64,000 nt of DNA from Fusobacteria bacterium ZRK30 (GTDB lineage: Bacteria > Fusobacteriota > Fusobacteriia > Fusobacteriales > Fusobacteriaceae), in the NCBI GenBank assembly GCA_024628785.1, contig CP102405.1:744001-808000 (forward strand). The letters run 5' to 3'. A model generated the notes under the pieces. That model was not told the DNA's origin and ran no database searches. It saw only the letters and a list, made by a program, of their open reading frames with translations. Positions 1-10,512 of this stretch are shown piece by piece (position 1 is the stretch's first letter; each line of letters opens with the position of its first letter). The position numbers and the translations under genes are program-made.

Positions 1-264
1 TGGTTGAGAATTAGTATTTGGAGTAGTCCACCCGGTTAAAGGTTTTGGAAGGAAAGGTTCGAGTTTTCCTGCCACCTCTTGCTGAATTAATTGCGAGGCA
101 TAGTTGAGACTTTCCACAGAGTTTTTATATTCGCCGTCTTTATAATATTTAGATGCATCCTTCATAGATTCCTCAATATCGTTGGCATATGCAGGGACAG
201 AAAATATCATTAATATGATGAATAGCACATTCATCTTTAGAATTTTGACATTTAAATTTAACAT
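1..264 (-). CDS. Secreted protein of unknown function (C-terminus off the window)
   Basis: Open frame of 88 codons running off the left edge, read from an ATG at 264 with a GGAGG box about 6 bases upstream on the minus strand. The N-terminus has a basic and hydrophobic stretch ending in VPAYA, which looks like a type I signal peptide cleaved near residue 27. The mature part is charged and helical (about residues 28-70) and then reads PFLPKPLTGW. I have a general memory of bacterial secreted hypothetical proteins with a similar LP-x-P-L-x-GW stretch but cannot name a family. No function is assigned. It is followed on the same strand by no visible partner inside the window. Confidence 0.75.
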   Translation of the reverse strand, partial: MLNLNVKILKMNVLFIILMIFSVPAYANDIEESMKDASKYYKDGEYKNSVESLNYASQLIQQEVAGKLEPFLPKPLTGWTTPNTNSQP

Positions 265-476
265 ATAAACCTCCTTTTTTTAAGATTAAATTGATTGATA
301 ATAACAGTTCTAGTATAACTATAATTAGCAAAGAGACATTAACCGAATAAAAATAAATATTCATTATTAGTATATAAGGAACAGTAAAAAAATCCTTTTT
401 TATTAATGAAAAATTTTATATGAATTTAATCTTAAATAAGAAAAATGAAGAAAATATACAGATATCGTAAATAAAT

Positions 477-1322
477 TTATTCTGTTATAATTTTATTTAT
501 GATATCTGGGTCTATGTCTATATCAAATTTTCTAGCAAAAAGTTTAGTAGAATTTTTTAATTTTGAATAATCATCCATAGTTAAAATTTTAGGATTAGGA
601 TTTCCCTCTGACCAGTCGATATATACTGTATTTTCCCCTACCACCTTATCTTTAAAGGGGGAGTTCATAAGTAATGTCTGGATAAAATGTTCATCGGAGC
701 AGGTGGTAGACTTGAATCCTTCTATTAATCTATTGTCTACGCTGTCTAAGATATATTCTACAGCATTATTTGTTATGGTGAACCAAGAGGAACCCATATA
801 GATATCCAGATTTTTAAAAAAAGATTTTTTTATATTTAATAAATTTTGCAATTTTATAGAGACACTGTTTAGTTTGTTCAGAGGAAAGTTACGGATAGAT
901 CTACTCTCACTCCACGGGCTGTATCTTAAAAGCCTCCAGCTGTAGTTTTTATAGTTAGGGGCGATATGGATAAATTCCCGGTGGACATCTTCCGATAAAA
1001 AACTTATAATCTCTGAATGAGACTTGATAGGGAGATCCTGTCCGCTTAGAAGGGTAATGTAGTCATAGTTTTTATTTCTGACAGCTTGGAGTAAATTTAA
1101 TGTAGCTTTTACCTGGGAAAAACCGGACCAGTTGACAGAAACTCTATCTGAAATAATAAAAACATTATCTAGAGAGAGATAATGATCCTTTAACTGTTGA
1201 TATAAATAATTATTTTTTAAGTCAATATGAAGATAGACATCTGAATTTTTTGATAGAATATCTATTAAAAGACTTAGTTGTTTGAAGCCCTTATGGGCCT
1301 GGATGATATATGCTAATTTCAT
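477..1322 (-). CDS. Glycosyltransferase family 14 (core-2/I-branching type)
   Basis: 281 residues beginning MKLAYIIQAHKGFKQL. This opening, the later LSGQDLPIKS stretch (about residue 94) and the GSSWFTIT segment (about residue 179) are characteristic of the GT14 beta-1,6-N-acetylglucosaminyltransferase fold, so it probably transfers a sugar from a nucleotide donor onto a cell-surface glycan. There is no signal peptide or membrane segment, so it should act on the cytoplasmic side. It is transcribed divergently from the flippase and two further glycosyltransferases, which fits a surface polysaccharide locus. Acceptor and donor sugars cannot be told from sequence. Confidence 0.85.
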   Translation of the reverse strand: MKLAYIIQAHKGFKQLSLLIDILSKNSDVYLHIDLKNNYLYQQLKDHYLSLDNVFIISDRVSVNWSGFSQVKATLNLLQAVRNKNYDYITLLSGQDLPIKSHSEIISFLSEDVHREFIHIAPNYKNYSWRLLRYSPWSESRSIRNFPLNKLNSVSIKLQNLLNIKKSFFKNLDIYMGSSWFTITNNAVEYILDSVDNRLIEGFKSTTCSDEHFIQTLLMNSPFKDKVVGENTVYIDWSEGNPNPKILTMDDYSKLKNSTKLFARKFDIDIDPDIINKIITE

Positions 1323-1355
1323 AATAAAATCTCCTGAGGGTAAATTAGATAAATG

Positions 1356-1377
1356 TTAGTATAATATATTATACTAA
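1356..1377. promoter_or_regulatory. 22-bp perfect palindrome containing TATAAT on both strands
   Basis: The sequence TTAGTATAATA is followed directly by its exact reverse complement, between the divergent GT14 gene (minus, start 1322) and the flippase (plus, start 1542). Each strand offers a TATAAT-like -10 hexamer, so this may be an overlapping divergent promoter or a repressor site. It is followed by eight T, so an AT-only hairpin terminator is an alternative reading. Confidence 0.4.
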
Positions 1378-1541
1378 TATTTTTTTTAAAATCAAAACTA
1401 TTAAATGACAACTTTTATCTGAGGTCTATACATTTAAAATAAAGAAAAAATCTGGTTCTTAACAAGGTTTTGATTGTCGCAAATATTGAGAAAATAATAA
1501 ATTTTGGCATCATTGAGTGCTTTTTAAAAGGAGATAAATTT

Positions 1542-2927
1542 ATGATAAAGAAATTTTTTACATTTGCAGCAGGGAATTGGCTGGGAATACTTTTCGGAAT
1601 AATGACCACCCCTATCCTCACAAGAATACTGACACCAGAGGAATTCGGACAGGCGGCTATGTATTTACTGGTAATAAATACCATAGGTCCCATGCTGTTA
1701 TTGGGGACGGTGGATACCTATAGTCGTTTTTTTTATGAGGAGACCAGGGAACTTCGTGGGAATCTCCTGCATAATACAATAAAATATCCACTGATCTTAA
1801 CAGGGATAGTTGGGATAATCGGGTTATTTTCCTATAGATGGATAGGAGAATTTTTATTCAAAGACCCGGATTTTTCTGTAGTTTTGGTTCTGGTACTTGC
1901 TCTATTTTTTCACCATCTCCAGCTCTTTACCGACTATGTATTGAGATTGAATGAATCTTATAAATTATATTCAGTTTTTACTTTCTCCCGGAAGTTTTTT
2001 GAGTTTGTATTGGTGATTATTTTATACTATATAATGGGGAAAACCTATAAGATTGTTATATATTCCGGATTTTTATCCATAGTCCTTACGGTTATACTGG
2101 GGATTGGATTAAATTTGAAATCATGGAAAAAAGGTCGTGGAACTCCAAGACACAGTCAGGCAGAAATTATGAAATATTCATTTCCCCTTCTACTGAATAA
2201 GATGGTAATCTGGCTCTTCTTTTCCTTTGACCAGATAGCTATAAAATTATGGAGTAACTACGGAGAGTTAGGAGTATATAGTGCCGCTCTGAAATTGATG
2301 GCCATCCTGACAATACTCCAGGGAACCATCTCATCCTTTATAGTGCCGAGGCAGTTAAAAAGGTATGAAGAGAATCCAGAGGATCAATCATATTTTACTA
2401 AAACCTCAATGGTAATAACAGGGGTGATGTTTGGAATAGCCGTATCCACAATGATATTCAGGGATTTGGCTCATATAGTACTAGGAGACAGTTATAGGAA
2501 AGCTATCTATGTGATACCTATCTTGACCATGGCACCAGTATTAAACTGTATGTCTGAAGTCCTTTCCCAGGGGATAAACTTTGCCAAAAAACCTAAGTGG
2601 CACTTTATTGCAGGATTAGTGGCAAGTTTAATAAATATAGGATTAAACTTTATCCTGGTTCCGAAATACGGGGCTAAAGGAGCTGCCATAGCCACTGCCA
2701 TAGCATGGATTGGTTTCTTTGTGGTAAAGCTCAAGGTTTCCATGAAATATTATTACTATGAATATGACAGAAATAAGATCATTCTGGGTCTGGTTTTTTT
2801 GCTGGTAATGGGTATCTATCTGGCTTTCAATGACGGGAATATAAAAAGTTATACAGCATTATTTGTGAGTCTGGGAATATTAGGAGTTTATTATGGGAAG
2901 AAGGTTCTGGCTTTTAGGAAAAGTTAA
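1542..2927 (+). CDS. Polysaccharide flippase (Wzx-like, MOP superfamily)
   Basis: 461 residues from the ATG at 1542, which is preceded by AAAGGAGATAAATTT; a longer open frame starts upstream at 1470 but lacks such a ribosome binding site. The protein is a polytopic membrane protein with about 12-14 hydrophobic segments, and the N-terminus (FAAGNWLGILFGIMTTPILT) is typical of oligosaccharide flippases that move undecaprenol-linked sugar units across the inner membrane. The C-terminal half contains the usual LNFILVPKYGAKGAAIAT segment. It leads a run of two glycosyltransferases, which probably build the same glycan. Confidence 0.9.
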   Translation: MIKKFFTFAAGNWLGILFGIMTTPILTRILTPEEFGQAAMYLLVINTIGPMLLLGTVDTYSRFFYEETRELRGNLLHNTIKYPLILTGIVGIIGLFSYRWIGEFLFKDPDFSVVLVLVLALFFHHLQLFTDYVLRLNESYKLYSVFTFSRKFFEFVLVIILYYIMGKTYKIVIYSGFLSIVLTVILGIGLNLKSWKKGRGTPRHSQAEIMKYSFPLLLNKMVIWLFFSFDQIAIKLWSNYGELGVYSAALKLMAILTILQGTISSFIVPRQLKRYEENPEDQSYFTKTSMVITGVMFGIAVSTMIFRDLAHIVLGDSYRKAIYVIPILTMAPVLNCMSEVLSQGINFAKKPKWHFIAGLVASLINIGLNFILVPKYGAKGAAIATAIAWIGFFVVKLKVSMKYYYYEYDRNKIILGLVFLLVMGIYLAFNDGNIKSYTALFVSLGILGVYYGKKVLAFRKS

Positions 2928-3015
2928 TTCCTCCTTTTTAAGTTTTTGAAAAGTCACAAATTACATGAATCAGTGTGAAGAAAAAATGGATATAAAAAGA
3001 TAAAAGGGAGACGTT

Positions 3016-4095
3016 ATGAAAAAGAAAAAGATCTTATTTTATTACTCCATATTTTTAAATGGAGGAATAGAGAGAGTTTTTGTAAATATATTAAATAACT
3101 TAGATTTAAAAAAATATGAAGTGGTACTTTTGAATACCAATAACAGATCTACATTTCATCTGAAGGATGAGATCAGGAGGATAAATTTAGATAAAAAAAG
3201 GGCCCGGGAGGGTGTGATTGAATCTATCCAGGTGATGAGGCGAGAAGATCCTGATATTATCATAGCTGGAGGGTGTATAAATAACCTGACTATCCTACTG
3301 GCTAAAAAAATATTTAGGATGAAAGCCAAGGTGATATTTTCCCTCCATGCTATAGACAGAACTGCAGTCAGAAAAAAAATAATTAAGTGGTTTTACCCCG
3401 TGGCAGATAAGGTGGTCGGAATAAATCGTGGAAGTATCGACTTGACTATAAAAATATCTGGGGTAAAATTAAGAGAGGATAAAATTGAGATCATAAACAA
3501 TCCTGTAGTGGATGAAAATATGATGAAGATGTCAAAGGAAGAGGTATCCCACAAGTGGCTGGATGGAAATCATAAAGTTTTTACCACAATAGGGAGGTTA
3601 TCGTGGGAAAAAACACAGGATGTTATGATCCATGCCTTGAATGAAATAAAGGATAAAAGTGTAAAGCTGCTGATAATAGGAGAGGGACCTGAGGAAGAAA
3701 AACATCGTGAACTGGTTAAAAAATTAAAATTAGAAGACCGGGTGGATTTTATAGGGCATCAAATAAACCCATTTAAATATATATCCAAGTGTGACGGCTT
3801 CTTATTGTCTTCAAAAACCGAAGGGTTTGGGATGGTATTGGTAGAAGCTATGGCCTGCAAGATACCTGTGATATCTACAAGATCCATGGCCAGATCTGAG
3901 GATGTAATCTTAGATGGAAAGACAGGGTTACTGTGTGATGTAGGAGATTATAGAGAGATGGCCAGATTGATGAAACTCCTCTTAGACAATAAGGGTTTAA
4001 AATCCGAACTAATAAAGAGTTCATATGAGACTGTAGAAAAATTTAGTGTGAAGGAGTCGGTGAAAAAATACGAAGAATTATTTGATGGGTTATAA
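3016..4095 (+). CDS. Glycosyltransferase family 4
   Basis: 359 residues, GT-B fold. The N-terminal half has the GGIERV loop (residues 16-21) seen in GT4 enzymes; the C-terminal half has FTTIGRLSWEKTQD (about 192), IIGEGPEEE (about 221) and the E-x7-E region SSKTEGFGMVLVEAMAC (about 267), where the two Glu residues normally hold the retained donor sugar. It should use a nucleotide sugar in the cytoplasm. It lies 88 bp downstream of the flippase and 12 bp upstream of a GT2 gene, consistent with one operon. Substrate unknown. Confidence 0.9.
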   Translation: MKKKKILFYYSIFLNGGIERVFVNILNNLDLKKYEVVLLNTNNRSTFHLKDEIRRINLDKKRAREGVIESIQVMRREDPDIIIAGGCINNLTILLAKKIFRMKAKVIFSLHAIDRTAVRKKIIKWFYPVADKVVGINRGSIDLTIKISGVKLREDKIEIINNPVVDENMMKMSKEEVSHKWLDGNHKVFTTIGRLSWEKTQDVMIHALNEIKDKSVKLLIIGEGPEEEKHRELVKKLKLEDRVDFIGHQINPFKYISKCDGFLLSSKTEGFGMVLVEAMACKIPVISTRSMARSEDVILDGKTGLLCDVGDYREMARLMKLLLDNKGLKSELIKSSYETVEKFSVKESVKKYEELFDGL

Positions 4096-4107
4096 AAGGG
4101 GGAGATT

Positions 4108-5127
4108 ATGATGATGGTAACAGTATTAATGCCTGTATATAATGCAAGTGAATTTTTAAGGGAAACAATGGACAGTATTTTAGATCAAACGTATGAGGAG
4201 TTTGAATTTTTGATAATCAATGACGGGTCTACAGATTCAAGTGTAAATATAATTGAATCCTATGAAGACGAAAGGATAAGACTGGTTCATAACACAGAAA
4301 ACATAGGATTAATAAAAACATTGAATAAAGGGATAGAGACAGCTCACGGAAAATATATTGTCCGGATGGATGCTGATGATATAGCGGAAAAAAACAGAAT
4401 AGAAACTCAGGTAAACTTTATGGAAAATAATTCTGATGTAGCAGTGGCAGGATCCAATGGAATGATGTTTTTATCCAATAAACCTATGATAAAAAAACCG
4501 ACAGACTTTCCTACAAGATACAGTGAGATCAGATGTAAACTCCTCTTTGAAAGCCCGATAATGCATCCAGCTGTAATAATGAGAAAAAGTGTGTTATTAG
4601 AAGATAATTATAGATATAGGGATGAATATAAGGCCACAGAAGATTATGGATTGTGGATGGAGATAGCCAAGGATCATAAGGTCGTAAATATATCTCAAAA
4701 ATTATTGAGATACAGAATAGTATCCAGCAGTATAACCAATCAGGCACTAAAAAGAATGAATGACAGAATAAAGATAATGAAAAAAATATATATTCTGGGA
4801 CTGGATTATTTGGGAGTTGAATATAGTGAAGATGAGCTGGATATCCATGCAGAAATAGCCCTCTCTTCTACTTTAAAACATTTTCAATACACTAAGAGAA
4901 GTGTTGAAAAATGGCTTTCTAAATTAATAGTTGTAAACAACTCTACCGGTAGATTTAAGTCAGAAATTTTTAATAGAGAGATAGCGGAACAGTATTTTAG
5001 AGTTTGTGTGTACAATGGAGCCTATGTAGATTATAAAAACAGTAAATTTGCTAACTATAATCCTAAGAGTTTCTTTACGTATATGAAGTTAAAAAGTGCC
5101 GTCAGGATAAAACAGATGGTAAGATAA
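4108..5127 (+). CDS. Glycosyltransferase family 2
   Basis: 339 residues. The N-terminal GT-A domain shows VTVLMPVYNASEFLRETMDSIL, the INDGSTD loop (about 38-44) and a DADD metal-binding motif (about 90-93) with the usual RMDADDIA context, plus HPAVIMR and the ED motif later. It probably adds one sugar to a lipid-linked or surface glycan. Three consecutive ATG codons at 4108, 4111 and 4114 follow a GGGGGAG box, so the exact start is uncertain by one or two residues. It closes the visible glycan operon. Confidence 0.9.
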   Translation: MMMVTVLMPVYNASEFLRETMDSILDQTYEEFEFLIINDGSTDSSVNIIESYEDERIRLVHNTENIGLIKTLNKGIETAHGKYIVRMDADDIAEKNRIETQVNFMENNSDVAVAGSNGMMFLSNKPMIKKPTDFPTRYSEIRCKLLFESPIMHPAVIMRKSVLLEDNYRYRDEYKATEDYGLWMEIAKDHKVVNISQKLLRYRIVSSSITNQALKRMNDRIKIMKKIYILGLDYLGVEYSEDELDIHAEIALSSTLKHFQYTKRSVEKWLSKLIVVNNSTGRFKSEIFNREIAEQYFRVCVYNGAYVDYKNSKFANYNPKSFFTYMKLKSAVRIKQMVR

Positions 5128-5161
5128 AAAAATAAAGGTTAAAATTTAAAGGAGTTATAAT

Positions 5162-5506
5162 ATGCCAGAAGATAGATTAAATAAGATAAGTTGTAGTAAT
5201 TATAAGTGTGAGATTGAGCTAACCCTTGAAATAATAAGTGGGAAATGGAAAGCACTGATTTTATGGAATTTGGGGAACTATGGGACCATAAGGTTCAATG
5301 AATTTAAAAGACGTATCCCAGGGATAACTCAAAAGATGCTGACACAGCAGCTGAGAGATCTTGAAAATAATAAGCTGGTAAGTAGAAAGGTATACCCGCA
5401 AGTTCCTCCCATGGTGGAGTATTCACTGACAGAGTTAGGTGAAAGACTTATGCCGATCTTAGAAGAGATGGATAAATGGGGAAAAGACTATATAGATTTA
5501 AGATAA
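5162..5506 (+). CDS. HxlR-family winged-helix transcriptional regulator
   Basis: 114 residues, the normal size of the family. The sequence [20 protein letters not shown] followed by [24 protein letters not shown] and [22 protein letters not shown] is the standard HxlR winged helix, with recognition helix at about 55-68. Cys residues at about 11 and 16 near the N-terminus could act as a redox or electrophile sensor, as in some HxlR proteins; that is inference. It is separated from the glycosyltransferase by 34 bp with its own ribosome binding site (AAGGAGTTATA) and ends before a strong terminator. Target genes are not evident. Confidence 0.9.
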   Translation: MPEDRLNKISCSNYKCEIELTLEIISGKWKALILWNLGNYGTIRFNEFKRRIPGITQKMLTQQLRDLENNKLVSRKVYPQVPPMVEYSLTELGERLMPILEEMDKWGKDYIDLR

Positions 5507-5667
5507 AAAAACAGATATTGGGAGAAAAAAGATCGATGAATAGATTTTTTATTTGATTTGATTAATTTTTTTAAACTTTTTTCCCTCTTTCTGCGACTAA
5601 CTAGTATAAGCAAATGAAAATAATAATTTTTTCATTTCTTTCTTTCCTTAAATAAAATATAAAAATG

Positions 5668-5710
5668 AAAGACCTCCTGACTGTACGACTATTACAGTTG
5701 GGAGGTCTTT
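5668..5710. terminator. Bidirectional intrinsic terminator
   Basis: A stem AAAGACCTCC / GGAGGTCTTT continues inward as TGACTGT / ACAGTTG with two G-T pairs around a short loop. It has A-rich sequence on one side and T-rich sequence on the other, between the convergent HxlR gene and the GltA-like gene, so it can serve both. Confidence 0.85.
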
Positions 5711-5761
5711 TATTTTTTGGACTGTGTATCTTATAAAAAACAAAAGTGAATATAGTTAGTT

Positions 5762-7030
<1,269 letters not shown>

Positions 7031-7079
7031 TTTTACCTCCTAAAGGTACAGACTTTATTATTTTTATTTTAACAAAGAA

Positions 7080-7107
7080 AAAAGGCTAACTGAACAGTCA
7101 GCCTTTT
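7080..7107 (-). terminator. Intrinsic terminator of the alcohol dehydrogenase gene
   Basis: AAAAGGCT and AGCCTTTT form an 8-bp stem extended by a short ACT/AGT inner helix. Read on the minus strand it is followed by a T-rich tail just after the dehydrogenase stop at 7120. Confidence 0.8.
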
Positions 7108-7119
7108 CTATAAAAATTT

Positions 7120-8292
7120 CTAGAATGTTACTTTTTCACCGTAGTAAACAGCTTTAAATAAGTTTTTCATCTCTTCTACAGATATCTCCCTTGGGTTTGT
7201 ACCTGTACATGGATCTGCTACAGATGTTCTAGCGATCTCATCTAAGTTAGCCAAGAAGAACTCTTCTTCTACTCCAAATTCTTTTAATGAATGAGGCATA
7301 TCCATCTGTTCTCTTAATTCTTTAACTAAGTTTACCAATGATTCTACTAATTCAGTTTCATTGTTTCCAGCTAATCCTATTGTTTTAGCTGCATGGGCAT
7401 ATTGTGCTTTTCCAACTTTATCTTTTGCATTGAATTCAATAGCATAAGAAAGGTAGATTGCATTGGCTAATCCATGGGCAATGTTTAATACCTTACCAGT
7501 TTTATGAGCCATTGAATGAACTATACCAAGGATAGCGTTTGAGAATGCCATTCCTGCTAAGTTTTGTGCAATATGCATATCTTTTCTAGACTGGTCCTCT
7601 CCATTGTAAGAGTTGATTAAAGTATCTGCGATCATCTCAATAGATTTCATTGCAAGTGCATCTGTAAATGGATTTCTAGCTTTAGAAACATAAGCTTCTA
7701 GTGCATGAGTTAATGCATCCATTCCTGTGTTTGCAACTAATCCCTTAGGCATTGTCTGTACTAAGTTAGTATCTACAATAGCTACATCTGGTGTGATGTT
7801 GTAGTCTGCGATTGGATATTTGATATTAGTTTCATTATCTGTGATTACAGAAAATGATGTAACTTCTGTAGCTGTACCACTTGTAGTAGGAACTGCTATA
7901 AATTTAGCCTTGTTTCTTAATTCTGGTAAGTTAAATGGTTTTGCAGCTTCTTCAAATGTGAATGTTGGGTGCTCATAGAAGATCCACATAGCTTTGGCAG
8001 CGTCGATTGGTGAACCTCCACCGATTCCTATTATTACATCTGGCTGAAATTTATTCATAGCTTCTACACCTTTCATAACAGTAGCGACTGAAGGGTCATT
8101 TTCTACACCTATAAATAATTCGCTCTCTATTCCAGCTGCTTTTAAATATTCAACAGCACTAGGTACTGTCCCGTCATTTACTAATCTTTGTGATCCTATA
8201 ACGATAAAGGCCTTAGTTCCTTTAATAGTATTTAAGTGTGATAGTGCGTCCTCTCCGAAATATAGATCTCTTGGTATTGTAAATCTTTGCAT
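7120..8292 (-). CDS. Iron-containing alcohol dehydrogenase
   Basis: 390 residues, full length for the group III (Fe-ADH) family. It shows the NAD-binding GIGGGSPIDAAKAMW segment (about 92-106), the TTSGTATEVTSFSVI stretch (about 136), and the metal ligands in GMDALTHALEAYVS and HSMAHKTGKVLNIAHG. It should reduce an aldehyde to an alcohol with NAD(P)H in fermentation, with 1,2-propanediol, butanol or ethanol-type substrates possible. It is alone between its terminator and a 340-bp divergent region shared with hslO. The leader holds a hairpin described separately. Confidence 0.9.
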   Translation of the reverse strand: MQRFTIPRDLYFGEDALSHLNTIKGTKAFIVIGSQRLVNDGTVPSAVEYLKAAGIESELFIGVENDPSVATVMKGVEAMNKFQPDVIIGIGGGSPIDAAKAMWIFYEHPTFTFEEAAKPFNLPELRNKAKFIAVPTTSGTATEVTSFSVITDNETNIKYPIADYNITPDVAIVDTNLVQTMPKGLVANTGMDALTHALEAYVSKARNPFTDALAMKSIEMIADTLINSYNGEDQSRKDMHIAQNLAGMAFSNAILGIVHSMAHKTGKVLNIAHGLANAIYLSYAIEFNAKDKVGKAQYAHAAKTIGLAGNNETELVESLVNLVKELREQMDMPHSLKEFGVEEEFFLANLDEIARTSVADPCTGTNPREISVEEMKNLFKAVYYGEKVTF

Positions 8293-8370
8293 ATTTGTTT
8301 CCTCCTAAAATTCTTTAATATTTTCTACATGGGATTAGTATATATTAAAATTTTCAGAAAAAAAAGAAGG

Positions 8371-8400
8371 CACTTTTCGGTGGTGTAGTTACCAAAAGGT
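8371..8400 (-). promoter_or_regulatory. Hairpin with T-tract in the leader of the alcohol dehydrogenase
   Basis: On the minus strand ACCTTTTGGTAA can pair with the downstream CCACCGAAAAGT (about 11 pairs, one mismatch, some G-T). A run of eight T follows a few bases later, about 60-80 bases before the start codon. This could be an attenuator or a stray terminator. No leader peptide or ligand-binding fold is evident. Confidence 0.4.
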
Positions 8401-8501
8401 AGGAATTGGAGGATTAAAAGGCTTTAGATAGATGAAAAAATTATTTATTTTTTAGGAGCACAAGAGAATGTATAAAATATTGGGGCAAAAGATTTGTCAG
8501 A

Positions 8502-8530
8502 TTGAAAAAAAGTGTATTATCTGATATAAT
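8502..8530 (+). promoter_or_regulatory. Sigma-70-type promoter for hslO
   Basis: TTGAAA and TATAAT are separated by exactly 17 bases, about 105 bases upstream of the hslO start codon. Confidence 0.7.
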
Positions 8531-8635
8531 TACCTTTAGAAAATTATAAAATAAAATAGAAAAATAAGGAATAAAAAATCATCTATAAAGAACAAAAATT
8601 TGATTTAATAGTGATTTTAATAAAAGGAGATAAAG

Positions 8636-9514
8636 ATGGGAAAATTATTAAGAGGTTCAAGTAAAAATGCAAGGTTTTTTATAGTTGATACAAAGGATAT
8701 AGTACAGGAAGCATTGGATATCCACAAATGCAGTCCTACAGCAATAAAAGCTTTTGGAAGATTTTTGACAGGAGCAGTTATGATGGGAGCTACTCTAAAG
8801 GGAGATGACCTATTAACTGTAAGAACGAACACTGATGGTTTATTAAAACAAATGTTAGCTACTACCGATGCTAATGGAAATGTAAAGGGATATCTCAGTG
8901 ATCCGGAAGTTGACTTAGAGTTAAAAGATGGAGAAGTGCCTAAGGTTGGAGACTTAATAGGAAGAGGTTCATTAACTGTGATAAAAGATATGGGATTAAA
9001 AGAGCCATATGTAGGGGTATCACAAATAGTCAGTGGTGAAATTGGAGACGATATAGCTTATTATTACTATACGTCGGAGCAGACACCATCAGTAGTGGTC
9101 TTAGGAGTGTCGTTAGGTCCTGATATGAGGGTAAAAAATGCCGGAGGATATATGATTCAATTACTGCCGGATGCCAGCGAAAACTTTATTACAAAGTTAG
9201 AGGCTAAGGTAAAAGCTATGAGACCAATGACTGAATTATTAGCAGGTGGTATGAACTTAAAGAGGATAGCAAAATTAATCTATGAAGATATGGATTCACA
9301 GGATGAATTAGCACTGATTGAAGATTATAGTATCTATGAAGAAAAGAAGATATCTTATAAATGTAATTGTAATAAAGATAAGTTCTATAAAGGATTAATT
9401 ACTATAAGAAGGGAAGAATTAGAGGAAGTATTTACAGAAAAACCTGAATTAGAGGTAGAGTGTCACTTCTGCAGAAAAAAATATTCATTCACAAAAGATG
9501 AATTATTAGGATAG
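8636..9514 (+). CDS. hslO: Hsp33 redox-regulated chaperone
   Basis: 292 residues, normal size. The N-terminal domain is conserved (ALDIHKCSPTAIKAFGRFLTGAVMMGA), and the C-terminal zinc-binding redox switch has CNC (about 242-244) and CHFC (about 275-278), the CxC...CxxC pattern of Hsp33. Under oxidative stress the four Cys release zinc, form disulfides, and the protein becomes an unfolded-protein holdase in the cytoplasm. An AAAGGAGATAAAG box precedes the ATG. It is followed at once by a perfect-stem terminator, so it is a single-gene unit. Confidence 0.95.
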   Translation: MGKLLRGSSKNARFFIVDTKDIVQEALDIHKCSPTAIKAFGRFLTGAVMMGATLKGDDLLTVRTNTDGLLKQMLATTDANGNVKGYLSDPEVDLELKDGEVPKVGDLIGRGSLTVIKDMGLKEPYVGVSQIVSGEIGDDIAYYYYTSEQTPSVVVLGVSLGPDMRVKNAGGYMIQLLPDASENFITKLEAKVKAMRPMTELLAGGMNLKRIAKLIYEDMDSQDELALIEDYSIYEEKKISYKCNCNKDKFYKGLITIRREELEEVFTEKPELEVECHFCRKKYSFTKDELLG

Positions 9515-9519
9515 ATTTT

Positions 9520-9543
9520 AAGACTACTAAATTTAGTAGTCTT
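9520..9543 (+). terminator. Intrinsic terminator after hslO
   Basis: A perfect 12+12 palindrome (AAGACTACTAAA and its complement, which can leave a 4-base loop) is followed by TTCTTT, starting 6 bases after the hslO stop codon. Confidence 0.85.
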
Positions 9544-9699
9544 TTCTTTATATGATATAATAAATTAAAGTAAAAATAAAAGATTTTTTGACGCAGAATA
9601 TGAAAGATTAACGTAGTTTCTCTTATATATTCAGTATGAATTTTTAATGACTAAAGAAATTAACTTGTGTTCAAAAAACTTAGAATTTTGGAGGTAAAG

Positions 9700-10455
9700 A
9701 TGAAATTAGTAGATACACACTGTCATATAGACAGTGATAGATATGATGAGGATAGAGATAATATTTTAAAGGATATAGAAGAAAATTTACAATTTGCAGT
9801 AAATATCGGATATGATTTAGAATCTTCTAAAAGATCGATAGATTTGGCAGACAGATATGATTTTATGTATGCTGTGGTAGGAGTTCATCCTACAGATATA
9901 AATGGATATAACGATGAATTAGAGGAACAATTAGAGGCGTTAGCTAGTAATCCTAAGGTAGTTGCAATAGGTGAGATAGGGCTAGATTATCACTGGATGA
10001 AGGATGAAAAAGAGGAGCAGAAAGCTGTATTTCGAAAACAGTTGGAGATGGCTAAAAGAGTAGATAAACCAGTAGTTATCCATACCAGGGAAGCTACCCA
10101 TGATACTCTAGAAATTTTAAAGGAATATCCTGAAATAAAAGGGATAGTTCATTGCTATCCGGGGTCTTATGAAAGTGCAGCAGAGATTATGGATAACTAT
10201 TATTTTGGAGTAGGAGGAGTGATTACCTTTAAAAATGCTAAAAAACTTGTAGAAGCAGTATCGAAGATACCTTTGGACAAACTGGTAGTAGAAACAGATT
10301 CTCCATACCTGACTCCTACACCATTTAGAGGGAAGAGAAATCATCCTATCTATGTGGAACATATAGCCAGAAAGATAGCAGAGATAAAGGAAGTATCCTA
10401 TGAGGAAGTAGTGAGAGTGACTACGGAAAATGCCAAGAAAATTTATGGAATATAA
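9700..10455 (+). CDS. TatD-family metal-dependent hydrolase / DNase
   Basis: 251 residues from the ATG at 9700, which follows TTGGAGGTAAAG; the frame stays open to 9667 but that start lacks a good site. Metal-ligand motifs of the TatD amidohydrolase fold are present: DTHCHID at the N-terminus, GEIGLDYHW (about 92), VIHTREA (about 123), GIVHCYPG (about 147) and VVETDSPYLTP (about 198). Family members are 3'-5' exonucleases or related phosphodiesterases linked to DNA repair. It appears monocistronic. Confidence 0.92.
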   Translation: MKLVDTHCHIDSDRYDEDRDNILKDIEENLQFAVNIGYDLESSKRSIDLADRYDFMYAVVGVHPTDINGYNDELEEQLEALASNPKVVAIGEIGLDYHWMKDEKEEQKAVFRKQLEMAKRVDKPVVIHTREATHDTLEILKEYPEIKGIVHCYPGSYESAAEIMDNYYFGVGGVITFKNAKKLVEAVSKIPLDKLVVETDSPYLTPTPFRGKRNHPIYVEHIARKIAEIKEVSYEEVVRVTTENAKKIYGI

Positions 10456-10512
10456 GTTTATTTTTACCAAGAAAGTTTAGTAATAGAATTAAATATTGAG
10501 AAAATCCTATTC

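Noticed and set aside
1470-1541. Longer N-terminus for the flippase from 1470
   Set aside because: The start at 1542 has an AAAGGAGA box, and the extra residues do not resemble flippase N-termini.
10117-10470. 117-residue minus-strand frame opposite the TatD gene
   Set aside because: Antisense shadow of conserved coding sequence.
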